Shown here in pieces: positions 7,435-16,523 of a stretch of DNA of 64,000 bases. The DNA is from Dyella subtropica (GTDB taxonomy: Bacteria > Pseudomonadota > Gammaproteobacteria > Xanthomonadales > Rhodanobacteraceae), in the NCBI RefSeq assembly GCF_026283965.1, contig NZ_JAPDPD010000013.1:1-64000 (forward strand), in the 5' to 3' direction. Under the pieces are notes generated by a model. The model did not search any database. It saw nothing but the letters and a program-made list of their open reading frames with translations, and was not told the DNA's origin. Within the stretch, counting starts at the first letter, position 1; each line of letters begins with the position of its first letter. The position numbers and the translations under genes are program-made.

Positions 7435-8934
7435 TTACTTCACACCGTGCATCAGCTTGTTGATCAGCGGCGCGATCAGGAACAGCAGCATGCCGGCGCC
7501 CAGCAACAACCAGAAACCGAAGGTATAGCCCGATAGCGCCGAGGCCACGGTCATGCCACCCGTGCCGCTGACGTGCCCGGCGAAGATGCCGGACAGGTTG
7601 TTGCCGATGCCGGTGGACAGAAACCAGCCACCCATCCCGAAGCCGACCAGGCGCAGTGGCGCCAGCTTGGTGACCATCGACAGGCCGATCGGCGACAGGC
7701 ACAGCTCGCCCACCGACTGGATCACGTAGACCATGAACAAGGTCCAGAAGGGGATCTTGCCCAGTTCATTGACCAAGCTGGACAAGGCGAACATCAGCAG
7801 CGCGAAAGCCAGTCCATTGAAGATCAGGCCCAGACCGAACTTGCGCGAAATCGACGGATTGGCCCGCCCCAACCTCACCCACAGCCAGGCCAGCACCGGC
7901 GCGATGGTGATGATCGCCAGCGAGTTGACCGACTGGAACCAGGCCACCGGGAAGGTCCAGTCGCCGAACTCGCGGGTGACGATCTTTTCGGCGAGGAAGT
8001 TGAACGAACTGCCTGCCTGCTCGAAGAACATCCAGAACAGCACGTTGAACACGAAGATCAGCAGCATCGCCAGCGCGCGGTCGCGCTGCACCGCGCCCTC
8101 GCGCACACCTTCGGCGATGATCAATGCACACAGAACCACGAACATCGGCGTCAGCACCCACCAGTTGAGGGTGTGCGCATCGATGGTCAGCAGAAAGTAG
8201 ATCGCCGGGATCGCCACCAGCGCGCCGACCAACGTGAGCAGCACGCGGCCACGATGCTCGCCGCCGGCCGGTGGACGGCCGATGCCGCTGAGCTGGCGGC
8301 GACCGAACCAGAACCACACCAGGCTGAAGATCATGCCTATGCCGGCCGTGATGAATACCACCTTGTACGCCGGCATGCCTTCGCTGCCGAACACCTTGTC
8401 CGATAGCCAGCCGGTCAGGATGGGCGAGATCATCGCACCGAGGTTGATCCCCATATAGAAAATGGTGAACCCCGAGTCGCGGCGCTCGTCACGCACGCTG
8501 TAGAGCTTGCCGACCATCGTCGAGATATTGGGCTTGAACAGGCCGTTGCCGGCGATGACCGTCGCGAGGCCCAGCTTAAATACCTCCTGATTCGGCACCG
8601 CGATCAGGAACAAGCCGGCGGCCATGATCAACGCGCCGAGCAAAATGGAGCGCTGATAGCCGATCACCCGGTCGGCGACATAGCCACCGAAAATCGCCGC
8701 TGCATAAACCAGCGCGAGGTAAGCGCCATAGAGCTGATTGGCAGGCTGCTCGCCAGTACCGCTGCCTTGGTAGAACTGAGCGACGATATACAACACCAGC
8801 GCCCAACGGATGCCATAGAAGGAGAAGCGCTCCCAGAACTCCGTCATGAACAGCATCCACAAGGGGCGCGGATGGCCCAGCGTCTGCGGGAAATCCGGCA
8901 CCGTAGGCGCCGTGGTTGTGGTGGTGTCGGTCAT
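7435..8934 (-). CDS. POT/PTR-family proton-dependent peptide transporter (copy 1)
   Basis: Inner-membrane symporter for di- and tripeptides. The 499-residue protein has the MFS fold with about 12-14 helices and the POT signature TEFWERFSFYG (ExxER proton-coupling motif) near residue 30. PTR2 motifs follow around GLFKPNISTMVG and FTIFYMGINLGA. The ATG at 8934 is preceded by GAGGGAA; the upstream GTG-type extension is not conserved. It is paired with a homologous transporter at 9218-10726 in the same direction, indicating local duplication. Neighbouring tyrosine and tryptophan catabolic genes suggest import of aromatic peptides. Confidence 0.92.
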   Translation of the reverse strand: MTDTTTTTAPTVPDFPQTLGHPRPLWMLFMTEFWERFSFYGIRWALVLYIVAQFYQGSGTGEQPANQLYGAYLALVYAAAIFGGYVADRVIGYQRSILLGALIMAAGLFLIAVPNQEVFKLGLATVIAGNGLFKPNISTMVGKLYSVRDERRDSGFTIFYMGINLGAMISPILTGWLSDKVFGSEGMPAYKVVFITAGIGMIFSLVWFWFGRRQLSGIGRPPAGGEHRGRVLLTLVGALVAIPAIYFLLTIDAHTLNWWVLTPMFVVLCALIIAEGVREGAVQRDRALAMLLIFVFNVLFWMFFEQAGSSFNFLAEKIVTREFGDWTFPVAWFQSVNSLAIITIAPVLAWLWVRLGRANPSISRKFGLGLIFNGLAFALLMFALSSLVNELGKIPFWTLFMVYVIQSVGELCLSPIGLSMVTKLAPLRLVGFGMGGWFLSTGIGNNLSGIFAGHVSGTGGMTVASALSGYTFGFWLLLGAGMLLFLIAPLINKLMHGVK

Positions 8935-9115
8935 GGTTCCCTCTCTGATGTGAACCGGCATGTCTTGTGCCGATCAAGATGAACGCAACCTAGGTGATGT
9001 ACCGGCCGAAGGAGCTTCCGGTCAATAGCTGCACAAGAACTTTCGGATTTTTACTATCCACAGATGCCGTTATGACTCACGTAGCAAGCTGGCCTCAAGT
9101 GCTCGCCCGCAAGAT

Positions 9116-9155
9116 AGGGCACCCTCCCCTGCATGCGTCGATTAAGGGGTGCCCT
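9116..9155 (-). terminator. Hairpin downstream of peptide transporter copy 2
   Basis: AGGGCACCC (9116-9124) pairs with GGGTGCCCT (9147-9155) across a 22-nt loop, 62 bp after the transporter stop. There is no strong T-run, so termination is only plausible. The rest of 8935-9217 shows no other feature. Confidence 0.4.
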
Positions 9156-9217
9156 TCGATCGCAGCAGAGGAGGGTAAGGGTGGGATGTGGCCGTCACGC
9201 CATGGAGGCGTGCAAGC

Positions 9218-10726
9218 TCACTTCACGCCGTGCATGAACCGGTTGATCAACGGAGAAACCAGCAGTAGCAGCACGCCAGAGCCTGCCAGCACCCAGAAGC
9301 TGAAGGTGAAACCGCTCAAGGCGGACGCTGCCGTCATTCCGCTTTCACCGCTGATCCGCGCAGCCAGCATGCCCGACAGATTGCCGCCCACGGCCGTCGC
9401 CAGGAACCAGCCGCCCATCGACAAGCCCACCAGCCGCGGCGGTGCCAGCTTGGTCACCATGGACAAGCCGATAGGCGACAGGCACAGCTCGCCGACGGCC
9501 TGCAACATGTAGCAAGCGGTCAGCGGCCAGAACGGGATCTGGCCCCGAGGGTCGATCAAGTGCGACAGCGCATACATCAGCGCCAGGAAGCCGAATCCGT
9601 TGAAGATCAAGCCCAGGCCGAACTTGCGCGGGATCGACGGCTCCTTGTGCCGCTTTGCCAGAAGAGCCCACACCAGCGAGACCAGCGGCGCAGCCAGGAT
9701 GATCGTCAGCGGACTCACCGACTGAAACCAGCCCACCGGGAATACCCAGCCACCGAACATTTCGCGGTCGACCATGTTCTGCGCGAGGAAGCTGAACGAC
9801 GTGCCCAACTGGTAATAGAACATCCAGAACAGGATGTTGAACGCAATAATGGTCAGCATGGCAATCACGCGCTCTACCTGCACGCGATCGTGGCGCACCG
9901 ACTCGATAATCAGCATCGCCGCCACGCCGACAAACAGCAGGCCCAGCAGCCACTGTAGGCCCACCGCACCGATCGACGACAACAGCCAATACACCACTGG
10001 CACCGCCACGACCACGCCCGCAGCCACCCACGCCACGCGCATGCGGCTGGTCGCGCCCGCCGCCGGACGCCCTACGCCGCGCAGCCCGCGCCGACCGAAC
10101 CAGAACCAGAGCAGGCTCAGCACCATGCCTACGCCCGCGGCACCGAATACCAGCCGGTAGTTCTGCTGCAGCGGCGTATCGGTGACGTAGCTGGCCAGCC
10201 AACCGGTGACCAGCGGCGCGACAAACGCACCGCTGTTGATGCCCATATAGAACAGGGTGAAGCCACGATCGCGGCGCTCGTCACCAGGCGGATACAGCTG
10301 CCCCACCATCGAGGAAATATTCGGCTTGAACAGGCCGTCGCCGACGATCACCATCGACAAACCCAGCAGCAAGGCCGACTTGCTCGGTACCATGAGCGCA
10401 AACAGGCCCGCCGCCATCACGGTCGCGCCAAGCAGGATCGTGCGCTGATAACCAATCAGCTTGTCCGCCACGTAACCGCCGAAAATACCGGAGCCGTAAA
10501 TCAACGCGGTGTAGGCACCGAAGATGCCGCTGGCCCAAGCCTGCCCGGACGGATCACCCTGATAGAACTGCGCCACGATATACAGCGCCAGCGCCCAGCT
10601 CACGCTGTAGAACGCGAAGCGCTCCCAGAACTCGGTCATGAACAACATCCATAGCGGGCGTGGATGGCCTAACAGTTGCGGAAAATCCGGCACCGCCGGC
10701 GCCCGGTCGTTGATGGTGTCGCTCAT
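9218..10726 (-). CDS. POT/PTR-family proton-dependent peptide transporter (copy 2)
   Basis: Second inner-membrane peptide symporter, 502 residues, clearly homologous along its length to the product of 7435-8934. It shares the start PDFPQLLGHPRPLWMLFMTEFWERF, the GDGLFKPNISSMVGQLY segment, FTLFYMGINSGA, and the C-terminal LCLSPIGLSMVTKLAPPRLVG block. The ATG at 10726 is preceded by AAGGGG. The two copies have diverged clearly, so the duplication is old. kynA follows on the same strand upstream, consistent with catabolism of imported tryptophan-containing peptides. Confidence 0.92.
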   Translation of the reverse strand: MSDTINDRAPAVPDFPQLLGHPRPLWMLFMTEFWERFAFYSVSWALALYIVAQFYQGDPSGQAWASGIFGAYTALIYGSGIFGGYVADKLIGYQRTILLGATVMAAGLFALMVPSKSALLLGLSMVIVGDGLFKPNISSMVGQLYPPGDERRDRGFTLFYMGINSGAFVAPLVTGWLASYVTDTPLQQNYRLVFGAAGVGMVLSLLWFWFGRRGLRGVGRPAAGATSRMRVAWVAAGVVVAVPVVYWLLSSIGAVGLQWLLGLLFVGVAAMLIIESVRHDRVQVERVIAMLTIIAFNILFWMFYYQLGTSFSFLAQNMVDREMFGGWVFPVGWFQSVSPLTIILAAPLVSLVWALLAKRHKEPSIPRKFGLGLIFNGFGFLALMYALSHLIDPRGQIPFWPLTACYMLQAVGELCLSPIGLSMVTKLAPPRLVGLSMGGWFLATAVGGNLSGMLAARISGESGMTAASALSGFTFSFWVLAGSGVLLLLVSPLINRFMHGVK

Positions 10727-10829
10727 GCTTTCCCCTTGTGATTGGCCGGCATCCCCTGCCCTGGCCGATGATTTTGGCGCGCGCGCAGATGTAGCCGGCA
10801 GCCCGCCCAACGTCAATTTGCCGCGCGGG

Positions 10830-11678
10830 TCAGTTGCCCAGCACGGTGCGCACATCCAGCAATTCGGGGAAGAATTCCAGCTCCAGCGCCTTCTTCAGGA
10901 ACGCTACCCCGGATGACCCGCCGGTGCCGCGGCGATGGCCGATGATCCGCTCCACCGTCTTCATATGGCGGAAACGCCAGAGCTGGAAACTGCCCTCCAC
11001 ATCCACCAATTGCTCGCACATGTGGTATTCGGGCCAGAAATCTGCACGGTTCTCGTAGATGCGCTTGAACACCGGCAGCAAGCCTTCGTGGCGCTGATAG
11101 GGCTGGGTCCAGTCGCGGTCCAGCAACTCCGCCGGTACGGCGTGGCCGCGACGCGCGAGGTAGCGCAGGAATTCGTCATACAGACTCGGCGCTTCCAGCA
11201 CGACGCGCAGGGCGGACTCCGCCGCAGGATCATGCGAAAACACCGCCAGCATCTGCGTGTTCTTGTTGCCGAGCAGGAACTCGATCTGCCGGTACTGCAG
11301 CGACTGGAAGCCGGAAGACGGCCCCAAGATGTCGCGGAATTCCAGGTATTCCGACGGCGTCAGCGTCTCCAGCACCGCCCATTGCTCGAACAGCTGACGT
11401 TGCACGTGCTTCACCCGAGCGAGGATTTTGAGGCAGGGGTCGAGGTCGTCCTGGCGCAGGTGCTCGATCGCCGCCTTCAGCTCGTGGATGATCAGTTTCA
11501 TCCACAGCTCGGCCACATGGTGCTGCACGATAAACAGCATCTCGTCGTGGTGCGGCGGCTGGCTCAGCGGTTGCTGGGCGGAGAGCAGCACGTCCAGGCG
11601 CAGGTAGCCGCCGTAGGTGAGTCGCCCGGTCAGGTCGAGCTCGATGCCAGCTTCGAGGTCGCGCCGATTGTCCGTCAT
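10830..11678 (-). CDS. kynA: Tryptophan 2,3-dioxygenase
   Basis: Heme enzyme that opens the indole ring of L-tryptophan to N-formylkynurenine. The 282-residue protein has [13 protein letters not shown] with the active-site histidines 53/54, and the proximal heme ligand His238 in [14 protein letters not shown], followed by the conserved substrate loop [11 protein letters not shown]. Length and motifs match the Xanthomonas enzyme. Kynurenine formamidase and kynureninase genes are not in this window, so the next steps must be encoded elsewhere. It is divergent from pdhA with 217 bp between starts. Confidence 0.96.
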   Translation of the reverse strand: MTDNRRDLEAGIELDLTGRLTYGGYLRLDVLLSAQQPLSQPPHHDEMLFIVQHHVAELWMKLIIHELKAAIEHLRQDDLDPCLKILARVKHVQRQLFEQWAVLETLTPSEYLEFRDILGPSSGFQSLQYRQIEFLLGNKNTQMLAVFSHDPAAESALRVVLEAPSLYDEFLRYLARRGHAVPAELLDRDWTQPYQRHEGLLPVFKRIYENRADFWPEYHMCEQLVDVEGSFQLWRFRHMKTVERIIGHRRGTGGSSGVAFLKKALELEFFPELLDVRTVLGN

Positions 11679-11895
11679 GGTCGTCCGTTGAGGCGGGGGA
11701 AAAGCCCATGTTACCTGCGTTTAACACCCTGCCCGTACCGTCCCGCATGCTGCACCGTACCTTGCAGCGCAACATCTCCCCCTGTTATCAAATGCGGTCT
11801 TGTCTGGGACTTTTGCGCGCGCTAGACCTCACTGGATGGGTCGCCGCCAACCCGCTAACTCACACCCATCCCCTACCCACCTCCGGGAGCGAGTC

Positions 11896-12981
11896 GTGTC
11901 AATCGCCGCCAAGTTCGAAATCGAATATCTGCAGTACCTCGATGCCGAGGGCAAACAGGTCCGTGACGACCTGCCTGCCTTCGCCAACGATCTGCCGCAC
12001 ATGGTCGAGCTGTACAAGCTCATGTTGTCCACCCGCGTGTTCGACGCCAAGTCGGTCGCCCTGCAGCGCACCGGCAAGCTCGGCACCTACGCCAGCTGCC
12101 TCGGCCACGAAGCCGCTCACGTCGGCATCGGCAGCGCCATGAAGCCGGAGGACGTGCTGGCCCCCAGCTACCGCGAATACGGCGCGCAGCTGTATCGCGG
12201 CGTGCAGCCGCGCGAGGTGTACATGTACTGGGGCGGCGACGAGCGCGGCAACGACTACCAGAAAGAACCGGCGCGCCACGACTTCGCGTGGTCAGTGCCG
12301 ATCGCCACACAGTGCCTCCATGCCGCCGGCTCTGCGCTGGCGTTCAAGATCCGCAACGAGCCGCGCGTGGCCGTGTGCACCATCGGTGACGGCGGTTCGT
12401 CCAAGGGCGACTTCTACGGCGCCATCAACATCGCCGGCGCGCAGAACCTGCCGATGGTGGCGGTGATCGTCAACAATCAGTGGGCGATCTCGGTGCCGCG
12501 CAAGATCCAGTCCGGCGCGCCCACGCTCGCACAGAAGGGCATCGCCGCCGGCCTGTTTTCGATCCAGGTGGACGGCAACGACATCATCGCCGTGCGCAAG
12601 GCGATGGAAGACGCGCTCGAGCGCGCCCGCACCGGCAAGGGCGGCAGCGTGATCGAGGCGGTGACCTACCGCCTCGCCGACCACACCACTGCCGACGACG
12701 CCCGCCGCTACCGCGGCGAGCAGGAAGTGAAGGACGCCTGGGCCCGTGAGCCGATGAAGCGCCTGCGCAACTGGCTCGTCGCCAAGGGCGTGTGGGACGA
12801 CGCGAAGGAAGAAGCCTGGAAGACCGAGTGCGACGAGTGGATGGACAACGAGGTGAATGCCTACCTCGAAACCAAGACGCAGCCGGTATCGGCGATGTTC
12901 GACTACACCTTCGCCGAAGTCCCCGCCGATCTCGCCAAGCAGCGCGATTACGTCCTCTCGCTCGAAACCAAGGGTCACTGA
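11896..12981 (+). CDS. pdhA: 2-Oxoacid (pyruvate-type) dehydrogenase E1 component, alpha subunit
   Basis: Thiamine-diphosphate subunit that decarboxylates a 2-oxoacid and passes the acyl group to E2. The 361-residue protein has GHEAAHVG, the ThDP motif from GDGGSSKG to VNNQW, and DHTTADDARRYRG, a loop that also resembles branched-chain enzymes. The start is GTG 11896 with GGGAG six bases upstream; an earlier in-frame ATG at 11800 has no ribosome site. It lies 3 bp before the beta-subunit gene. Pyruvate is favoured from the N-terminal similarity to Bacillus-type PdhA, but a branched-chain substrate is possible. Confidence 0.88.
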   Translation: MSIAAKFEIEYLQYLDAEGKQVRDDLPAFANDLPHMVELYKLMLSTRVFDAKSVALQRTGKLGTYASCLGHEAAHVGIGSAMKPEDVLAPSYREYGAQLYRGVQPREVYMYWGGDERGNDYQKEPARHDFAWSVPIATQCLHAAGSALAFKIRNEPRVAVCTIGDGGSSKGDFYGAINIAGAQNLPMVAVIVNNQWAISVPRKIQSGAPTLAQKGIAAGLFSIQVDGNDIIAVRKAMEDALERARTGKGGSVIEAVTYRLADHTTADDARRYRGEQEVKDAWAREPMKRLRNWLVAKGVWDDAKEEAWKTECDEWMDNEVNAYLETKTQPVSAMFDYTFAEVPADLAKQRDYVLSLETKGH

Positions 12982-12984
12982 GCC

Positions 12985-13965
12985 ATGGCACAAATCACTC
13001 TTATCGAAGCCGTCACCCAGGCGCTCGCGTATGAAATGAAGCACGACGACAGCGTCGTAGTGCTCGGCGAGGACGTGGGCGTCAACGGCGGCGTGTTCCG
13101 CGCCACCCAGGGCCTGCAGGAAAAGTTCGGCGAGCTGCGCGTGCTCGACACGCCGCTGGACGAAACCACCATCGCCGGCGTCACCGTGGGCATGGCCGCG
13201 CAGGGCATGAAGCCAGTCGCCGAAGCTCAGTTCGAAGGCTTCATCTATCCGATGATGGAACAGATCGCCTGCCACGCCGCGCGCCTGCGCAACCGCACGC
13301 GCGGCCGCATCACAGTGCCGGCCGTGTTCCGCGCGCCGTGGGGCGGCGGCATTCGCGCACCGGAGCATCACTCCGAAGCGAACGAGCATTTGTTCACCAA
13401 TATCCCGGGCCTGCGCGTAGTGATGCCGTCGTCGCCGGCGCGCGCCTACGGCCTGCTGCTCGCCGCGATCCGCGATCCGGATCCGGTGATGTTCTTCGAG
13501 CCCAAGCGCATCTACCGCCAGTACAAGGAAGAAGTGCCGGATGACGGCGAGGCCCTGCCGCTCGACGTGTGCTTCGTTCTGCGCGACGGCACCGACGTGA
13601 CCCTGGTGACCTGGGGCGCGCAGGTGAAGGAATGCCTCGAAGCCGCCGATGAACTCGCTCAGGCCGGCATCAGCGCCGAAGTGATCGACGTCGCCACGCT
13701 GACCCCGCTCGATTTCGACACCATCGCCGAGTCGGTGCAGAAGACCGGCCGCTGCGTGATCGTGCACGAAGCCCCCAAGACCGCTGGCTTCGGCGCCGAA
13801 ATCGCCGCCCGCCTGGCCGAGGAGTGCATGTACGACCTGCTCGCACCGGTCGAGCGCGTCACCGGCTTCGACACGCACATCCCGCTGTTCCGCCTGGAAA
13901 TGAAATACCTGCCGAGCACCGAGCGCATCGTCGACGCGGCCAAGCGCACCCTGGCAGCTTCGTAA
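12985..13965 (+). CDS. pdhB: 2-Oxoacid (pyruvate-type) dehydrogenase E1 component, beta subunit
   Basis: Partner of the alpha subunit in the E1 heterotetramer. The 326-residue length is standard. It has VVLGEDVGVNGGVFRAT, DTPLDETTIAG, the active-site strand APWGGGIRAPEHHSEANE and a transketolase C-terminal domain with IDVATLTPLD. The gene starts 3 bp after the pdhA stop, so the two are translated together. A 171-bp gap containing a dispersed repeat separates it from the E2 gene. No E3 (dihydrolipoamide dehydrogenase) gene follows in the window. Confidence 0.93.
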   Translation: MAQITLIEAVTQALAYEMKHDDSVVVLGEDVGVNGGVFRATQGLQEKFGELRVLDTPLDETTIAGVTVGMAAQGMKPVAEAQFEGFIYPMMEQIACHAARLRNRTRGRITVPAVFRAPWGGGIRAPEHHSEANEHLFTNIPGLRVVMPSSPARAYGLLLAAIRDPDPVMFFEPKRIYRQYKEEVPDDGEALPLDVCFVLRDGTDVTLVTWGAQVKECLEAADELAQAGISAEVIDVATLTPLDFDTIAESVQKTGRCVIVHEAPKTAGFGAEIAARLAEECMYDLLAPVERVTGFDTHIPLFRLEMKYLPSTERIVDAAKRTLAAS

Positions 13966-13982
13966 ACACACAACCTACGGAA

Positions 13983-14094
13983 CGTCATTCCGGCGAAAGC
14001 CGGAATCCAGCGAAATACGCAGTGCGAAGCACACGAACTGTGTCGCGATAACCGATCACTGCGCTACTGGATCCCGGCCTACGCCGGGATGACG
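13983..14094. repeat. Dispersed inverted-repeat element between E1beta and E2 genes
   Basis: The ends are CGTCATTCCGGCGAAAGCCG (13983 onward) and the inverted counterpart ending GCCGGGATGACG (to 14094), one mismatch in the terminal 12 bp, each with its own small GGC/GCC hairpin. It resembles the widespread CGTCATTCC...GGAATCCAG-type intergenic repeats of beta- and gammaproteobacteria. It sits inside what is otherwise an operon. Confidence 0.75.
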
Positions 14095-14136
14095 GCAAAG
14101 AACCAAACACTCAAGCCTGATTACCGGAACCGACTC

Positions 14137-15537
14137 ATGGCCGACATCAAAACATTCCACCTGCCCGACCTCGGCGAAGGCCTGCCCGACGCCACCATCG
14201 TCGAGTGGCACGTGAAAGAAGGCGACTACATCAAGCTCGACGCACCACTGTGCTCGATGGAAACCGCCAAGGCGGTGGTCGACGTGCCCTCGCCGTACAC
14301 CGGCACCGTGAACAAGCTCTACGGCGCCCCGGGCGACATCATCGAAACCGGCGCCGCACTGGCCGATTTCGCGCCCGATCCGAACGCCAAGCAGCGCGCC
14401 GAAGCGGAAGCGACCGGCCACCACCACGGCCCCAAGAAAGGCGCGGGCAGCCCCGCACCGGCGGATGGCCACAAGGTGGTCGCCTCCGATGAAGGCGGCG
14501 AAATCGATTCGAACACCAAGGCCGATCGCGAAGACGAAGGCACCGTGGTCGGCGCGATGGTCAGCGGCAGCCACGTACACGTCGAACAAGCCGCCAGCAT
14601 CGGCGGCGTAAAGGCCGTACCGGCCGTGCGTGCACTCGCCAAGAAGCTCAAGGTCGACCTTGCCCGCGTGCGCCCGACCGGCGCCGACGGCGTGGTCACC
14701 ATGCAGGACGTCAAGACCGCCGCCGCAAATGGCTCGGCCGCACTCGGCGCCGCTCCCGCACGCGCGGCTCCTGCTTCGGTCGGTCGCCACCTCGCTCCCG
14801 AACTGCCGCAGCCAGGCCATGCTCCACAAGAGCAGGCCCGCACTCCCGTATCGCTTGCCGGCAAGCCCGTTCGCACCGCACCGCCGAGTGTGCAGGCCAG
14901 CGGCCAGCCGGAACAGCTCAAGGGCGTACGCCGCAACATGGCGCGCGTGATGGCCGAAGCCCATGCCAACGTGGTGCCCACCACGCTGGTGGACGACGCC
15001 GACCTGCACGCCTGGATTGGCAAGCAGGACATCACCGCCCGCCTGATCCGCGCCATCGTCGTCGCCTGCAAAACCGTGCCGGCGTTGAACGCGTGGTTCG
15101 ACGGCAAGAACCTCACCCGCACCCTGCATCCACATGTGGACATCGGCATCGCCGTGGACACCGATGATGGCCTGTTCGTGCCAGCGCTGCGCAATGCCGA
15201 CGTGCTCGACGGTGCCGGCGTGCGTGCCGCCATCAAGCGCCTGCGTTCGCAGGTGGAGGATCGCTCGATTCCGGCGTCCGAGTTGTCTGGCTACACCATC
15301 AGCCTGTCCAACTTCGGCATGTTCGCCGGCCGCTATGCCACGCCAGTGGTGGTGCCGCCGACCGTCGCCATCATCGGCGCCGGCAAGCTGAGCCATGACG
15401 TGGTTGCCGTTATCGGCGGTATTGAGGTGCATCGCCGCATGCCGCTGTCGCTGACCTTCGACCATCGCGCTGCCACCGGCGGTGAGGCCGCGCGGTTCCT
15501 CAAGGCCATGCTCGACGATCTGGGCCTGCCGAACTGA
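14137..15537 (+). CDS. pdhC: Dihydrolipoamide acyltransferase, E2 component
   Basis: Core of the 2-oxoacid dehydrogenase complex; carries the acyl group on a lipoyl arm to CoA. The 466-residue protein has one lipoyl domain (lipoyl Lys45 in CSMETAKAVVD), a long Ala/Pro/His-rich linker, an E1/E3-binding domain (AVPAVRALAKKLKVDL, about residues 165-205), a second linker, and the catalytic domain from about residue 265. The usual catalytic HxxxDG motif reads DHRAATGGEAARF here, so the conserved Asp is replaced by Thr. The ATG at 14137 has only a weak ribosome site. An earlier in-frame ATG at 14089 lies inside the repeat and is unlikely. Confidence 0.9.
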   Translation: MADIKTFHLPDLGEGLPDATIVEWHVKEGDYIKLDAPLCSMETAKAVVDVPSPYTGTVNKLYGAPGDIIETGAALADFAPDPNAKQRAEAEATGHHHGPKKGAGSPAPADGHKVVASDEGGEIDSNTKADREDEGTVVGAMVSGSHVHVEQAASIGGVKAVPAVRALAKKLKVDLARVRPTGADGVVTMQDVKTAAANGSAALGAAPARAAPASVGRHLAPELPQPGHAPQEQARTPVSLAGKPVRTAPPSVQASGQPEQLKGVRRNMARVMAEAHANVVPTTLVDDADLHAWIGKQDITARLIRAIVVACKTVPALNAWFDGKNLTRTLHPHVDIGIAVDTDDGLFVPALRNADVLDGAGVRAAIKRLRSQVEDRSIPASELSGYTISLSNFGMFAGRYATPVVVPPTVAIIGAGKLSHDVVAVIGGIEVHRRMPLSLTFDHRAATGGEAARFLKAMLDDLGLPN

Positions 15538-15567
15538 CGTTCTGCGAAACTCATTCGGGATCAAGAA

Positions 15568-15596
15568 ACGGGGCGCCTCTGGCGCCCCGTTTTTTT
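15568..15596 (+). terminator. Intrinsic terminator of the E1-E2 unit
   Basis: ACGGGGCGCC-TCT-GGCGCCCCGT is a 10-bp perfect stem followed directly by TTTTTT, 31 bp after the E2 stop codon. Confidence 0.93.
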
Positions 15597-15673
15597 CACG
15601 GTCACCCATGCAGACTGTGGCTGCTGCAACCACTCGCCATGCGCCTGACTCGGGCGTGCAAGCGGAGACCGTC

Positions 15674-16057
15674 ATGCATCACAGCCGACTGAGCACCCTG
15701 GTACTCGACTGCCGCACCAGCGATCTGAAAGAGGCCGCCACGTTCTGGAGTCGCGCGCTCGGGAAGCCGATCGTCACGCTCGACCAGGACGGCGACGGCA
15801 AGTACGCCGAGCTCGCCACGCTGGCCGACGAACCCATCCTCCTACTGCAACGCGTGGATCACGACAGCCGCGTACACCTGGACATCGAAACGGATGACCT
15901 GGAAGCCGAGGCGGCACGTCTGGAGAAGCTTGGCGCCAAGCGTATCGCGCTGGTGCGCGAGCGCTGGTGGGTGATGGAAGCACCAAGCGGGCATCGCTTC
16001 TGCGTGGTGCAGAAGCAGCGCGAGGCGTTCGGGCCGCATCTCAATCGGTGGGAGTAG
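15674..16057 (+). CDS. VOC superfamily (glyoxalase/bleomycin-resistance fold) protein
   Basis: Small metal-dependent-fold protein of unknown substrate. The 127-residue protein reads LSTLVLDCRTSDLKEAATFWSRALG at the start, VHLDIETDDLEAEAARLEKLGAK in the middle and ends GHRFCVVQKQREAF, the beta-alpha-beta-beta-beta pattern of single-module VOC proteins. The ATG at 15674 is preceded by GGAG with a 6-bp spacer; an upstream in-frame ATG at 15608 has none. Candidate metal ligands are His52/His70-type residues, but I cannot assign a reaction. Confidence 0.85.
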   Translation: MHHSRLSTLVLDCRTSDLKEAATFWSRALGKPIVTLDQDGDGKYAELATLADEPILLLQRVDHDSRVHLDIETDDLEAEAARLEKLGAKRIALVRERWWVMEAPSGHRFCVVQKQREAFGPHLNRWE

Positions 16058-16131
16058 GCGGTGCGATGATGCGCGCCGGTTTGTCACTCGGGCCATCCCA
16101 TGGCCCTCGCCCTGGGGCGGCTAGCGCCGTG

Positions 16132-16179
16132 CAAACCGGCAGTCCTGCCGGTTTGTCGCCCACAGGGTGGGCTCCTACA
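16132..16179. repeat. Hairpin plus partial GTAG-type REP
   Basis: CAAACCGGCA (16132-16141) pairs perfectly with TGCCGGTTTG (16146-16155), a possible terminator between convergent genes. It is followed by CGCCCACAGGGTGGGCTCCT, a variant single REP unit related to those at 1464 and 54966. Confidence 0.6.
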
Positions 16180-16188
16180 CAGTCGCGA

Positions 16189-16515
16189 TCATCGCGGCTT
16201 TGAGCGCCAGATCAGATAACGCACAACCATCGCCACGACCAACACGACCACGCACGCGCCGTAGCCATAGAGCGCCGGCAACACCTGCTGCCAGATGGCG
16301 CCGCTGGAAGGACCGAACTGGCCTACGGATGGCACTGTGGCCGCCTCAAAGCCGAGTACCGCCGACTGCACAGCCGCCACGGCGGCGAGCAACAGCACGA
16401 CGAGGTCGAAGGTACGGCGGACCGATGTCCGCGGAAGACTCTTCGGATAGGCCCAGTAGGCCCAGCCGAGAATCAGTAACCAAGGGGTGAGCAGCAGGAT
16501 GGCGAGGTAACGCAT
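16189..16515 (-). CDS. Small membrane protein of unknown function, downstream of trpS
   Basis: The 108-residue protein has three predicted membrane helices: an N-terminal MRYLAILLLTPWLLILGWAYW segment, a middle LVVLLLAAVAAVQSAVLG and a C-terminal YGYGACVVVLVVAMVVRYLIW, ending in basic RSKPR. The YPKS motif after helix 1 is a pattern shared with small conserved membrane proteins of this lineage. It begins 8 bp after the trpS stop and is likely cotranscribed. Confidence 0.75.
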   Translation of the reverse strand: MRYLAILLLTPWLLILGWAYWAYPKSLPRTSVRRTFDLVVLLLAAVAAVQSAVLGFEAATVPSVGQFGPSSGAIWQQVLPALYGYGACVVVLVVAMVVRYLIWRSKPR

Positions 16516-16523
16516 CAGTCAGG

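Noticed and set aside
12292-13971. Long open frame (559 codons) on the minus strand
   Set aside because: It is antisense to the well-supported pdhA/pdhB genes, has His/Gly/Arg-rich low-complexity translation and no domain. Long antisense frames are expected at this GC content.
14056-15675. Open frame of 539 codons opposite the E2 gene
   Set aside because: Antisense to a clearly recognised E2 gene; the translation has no recognisable motif.
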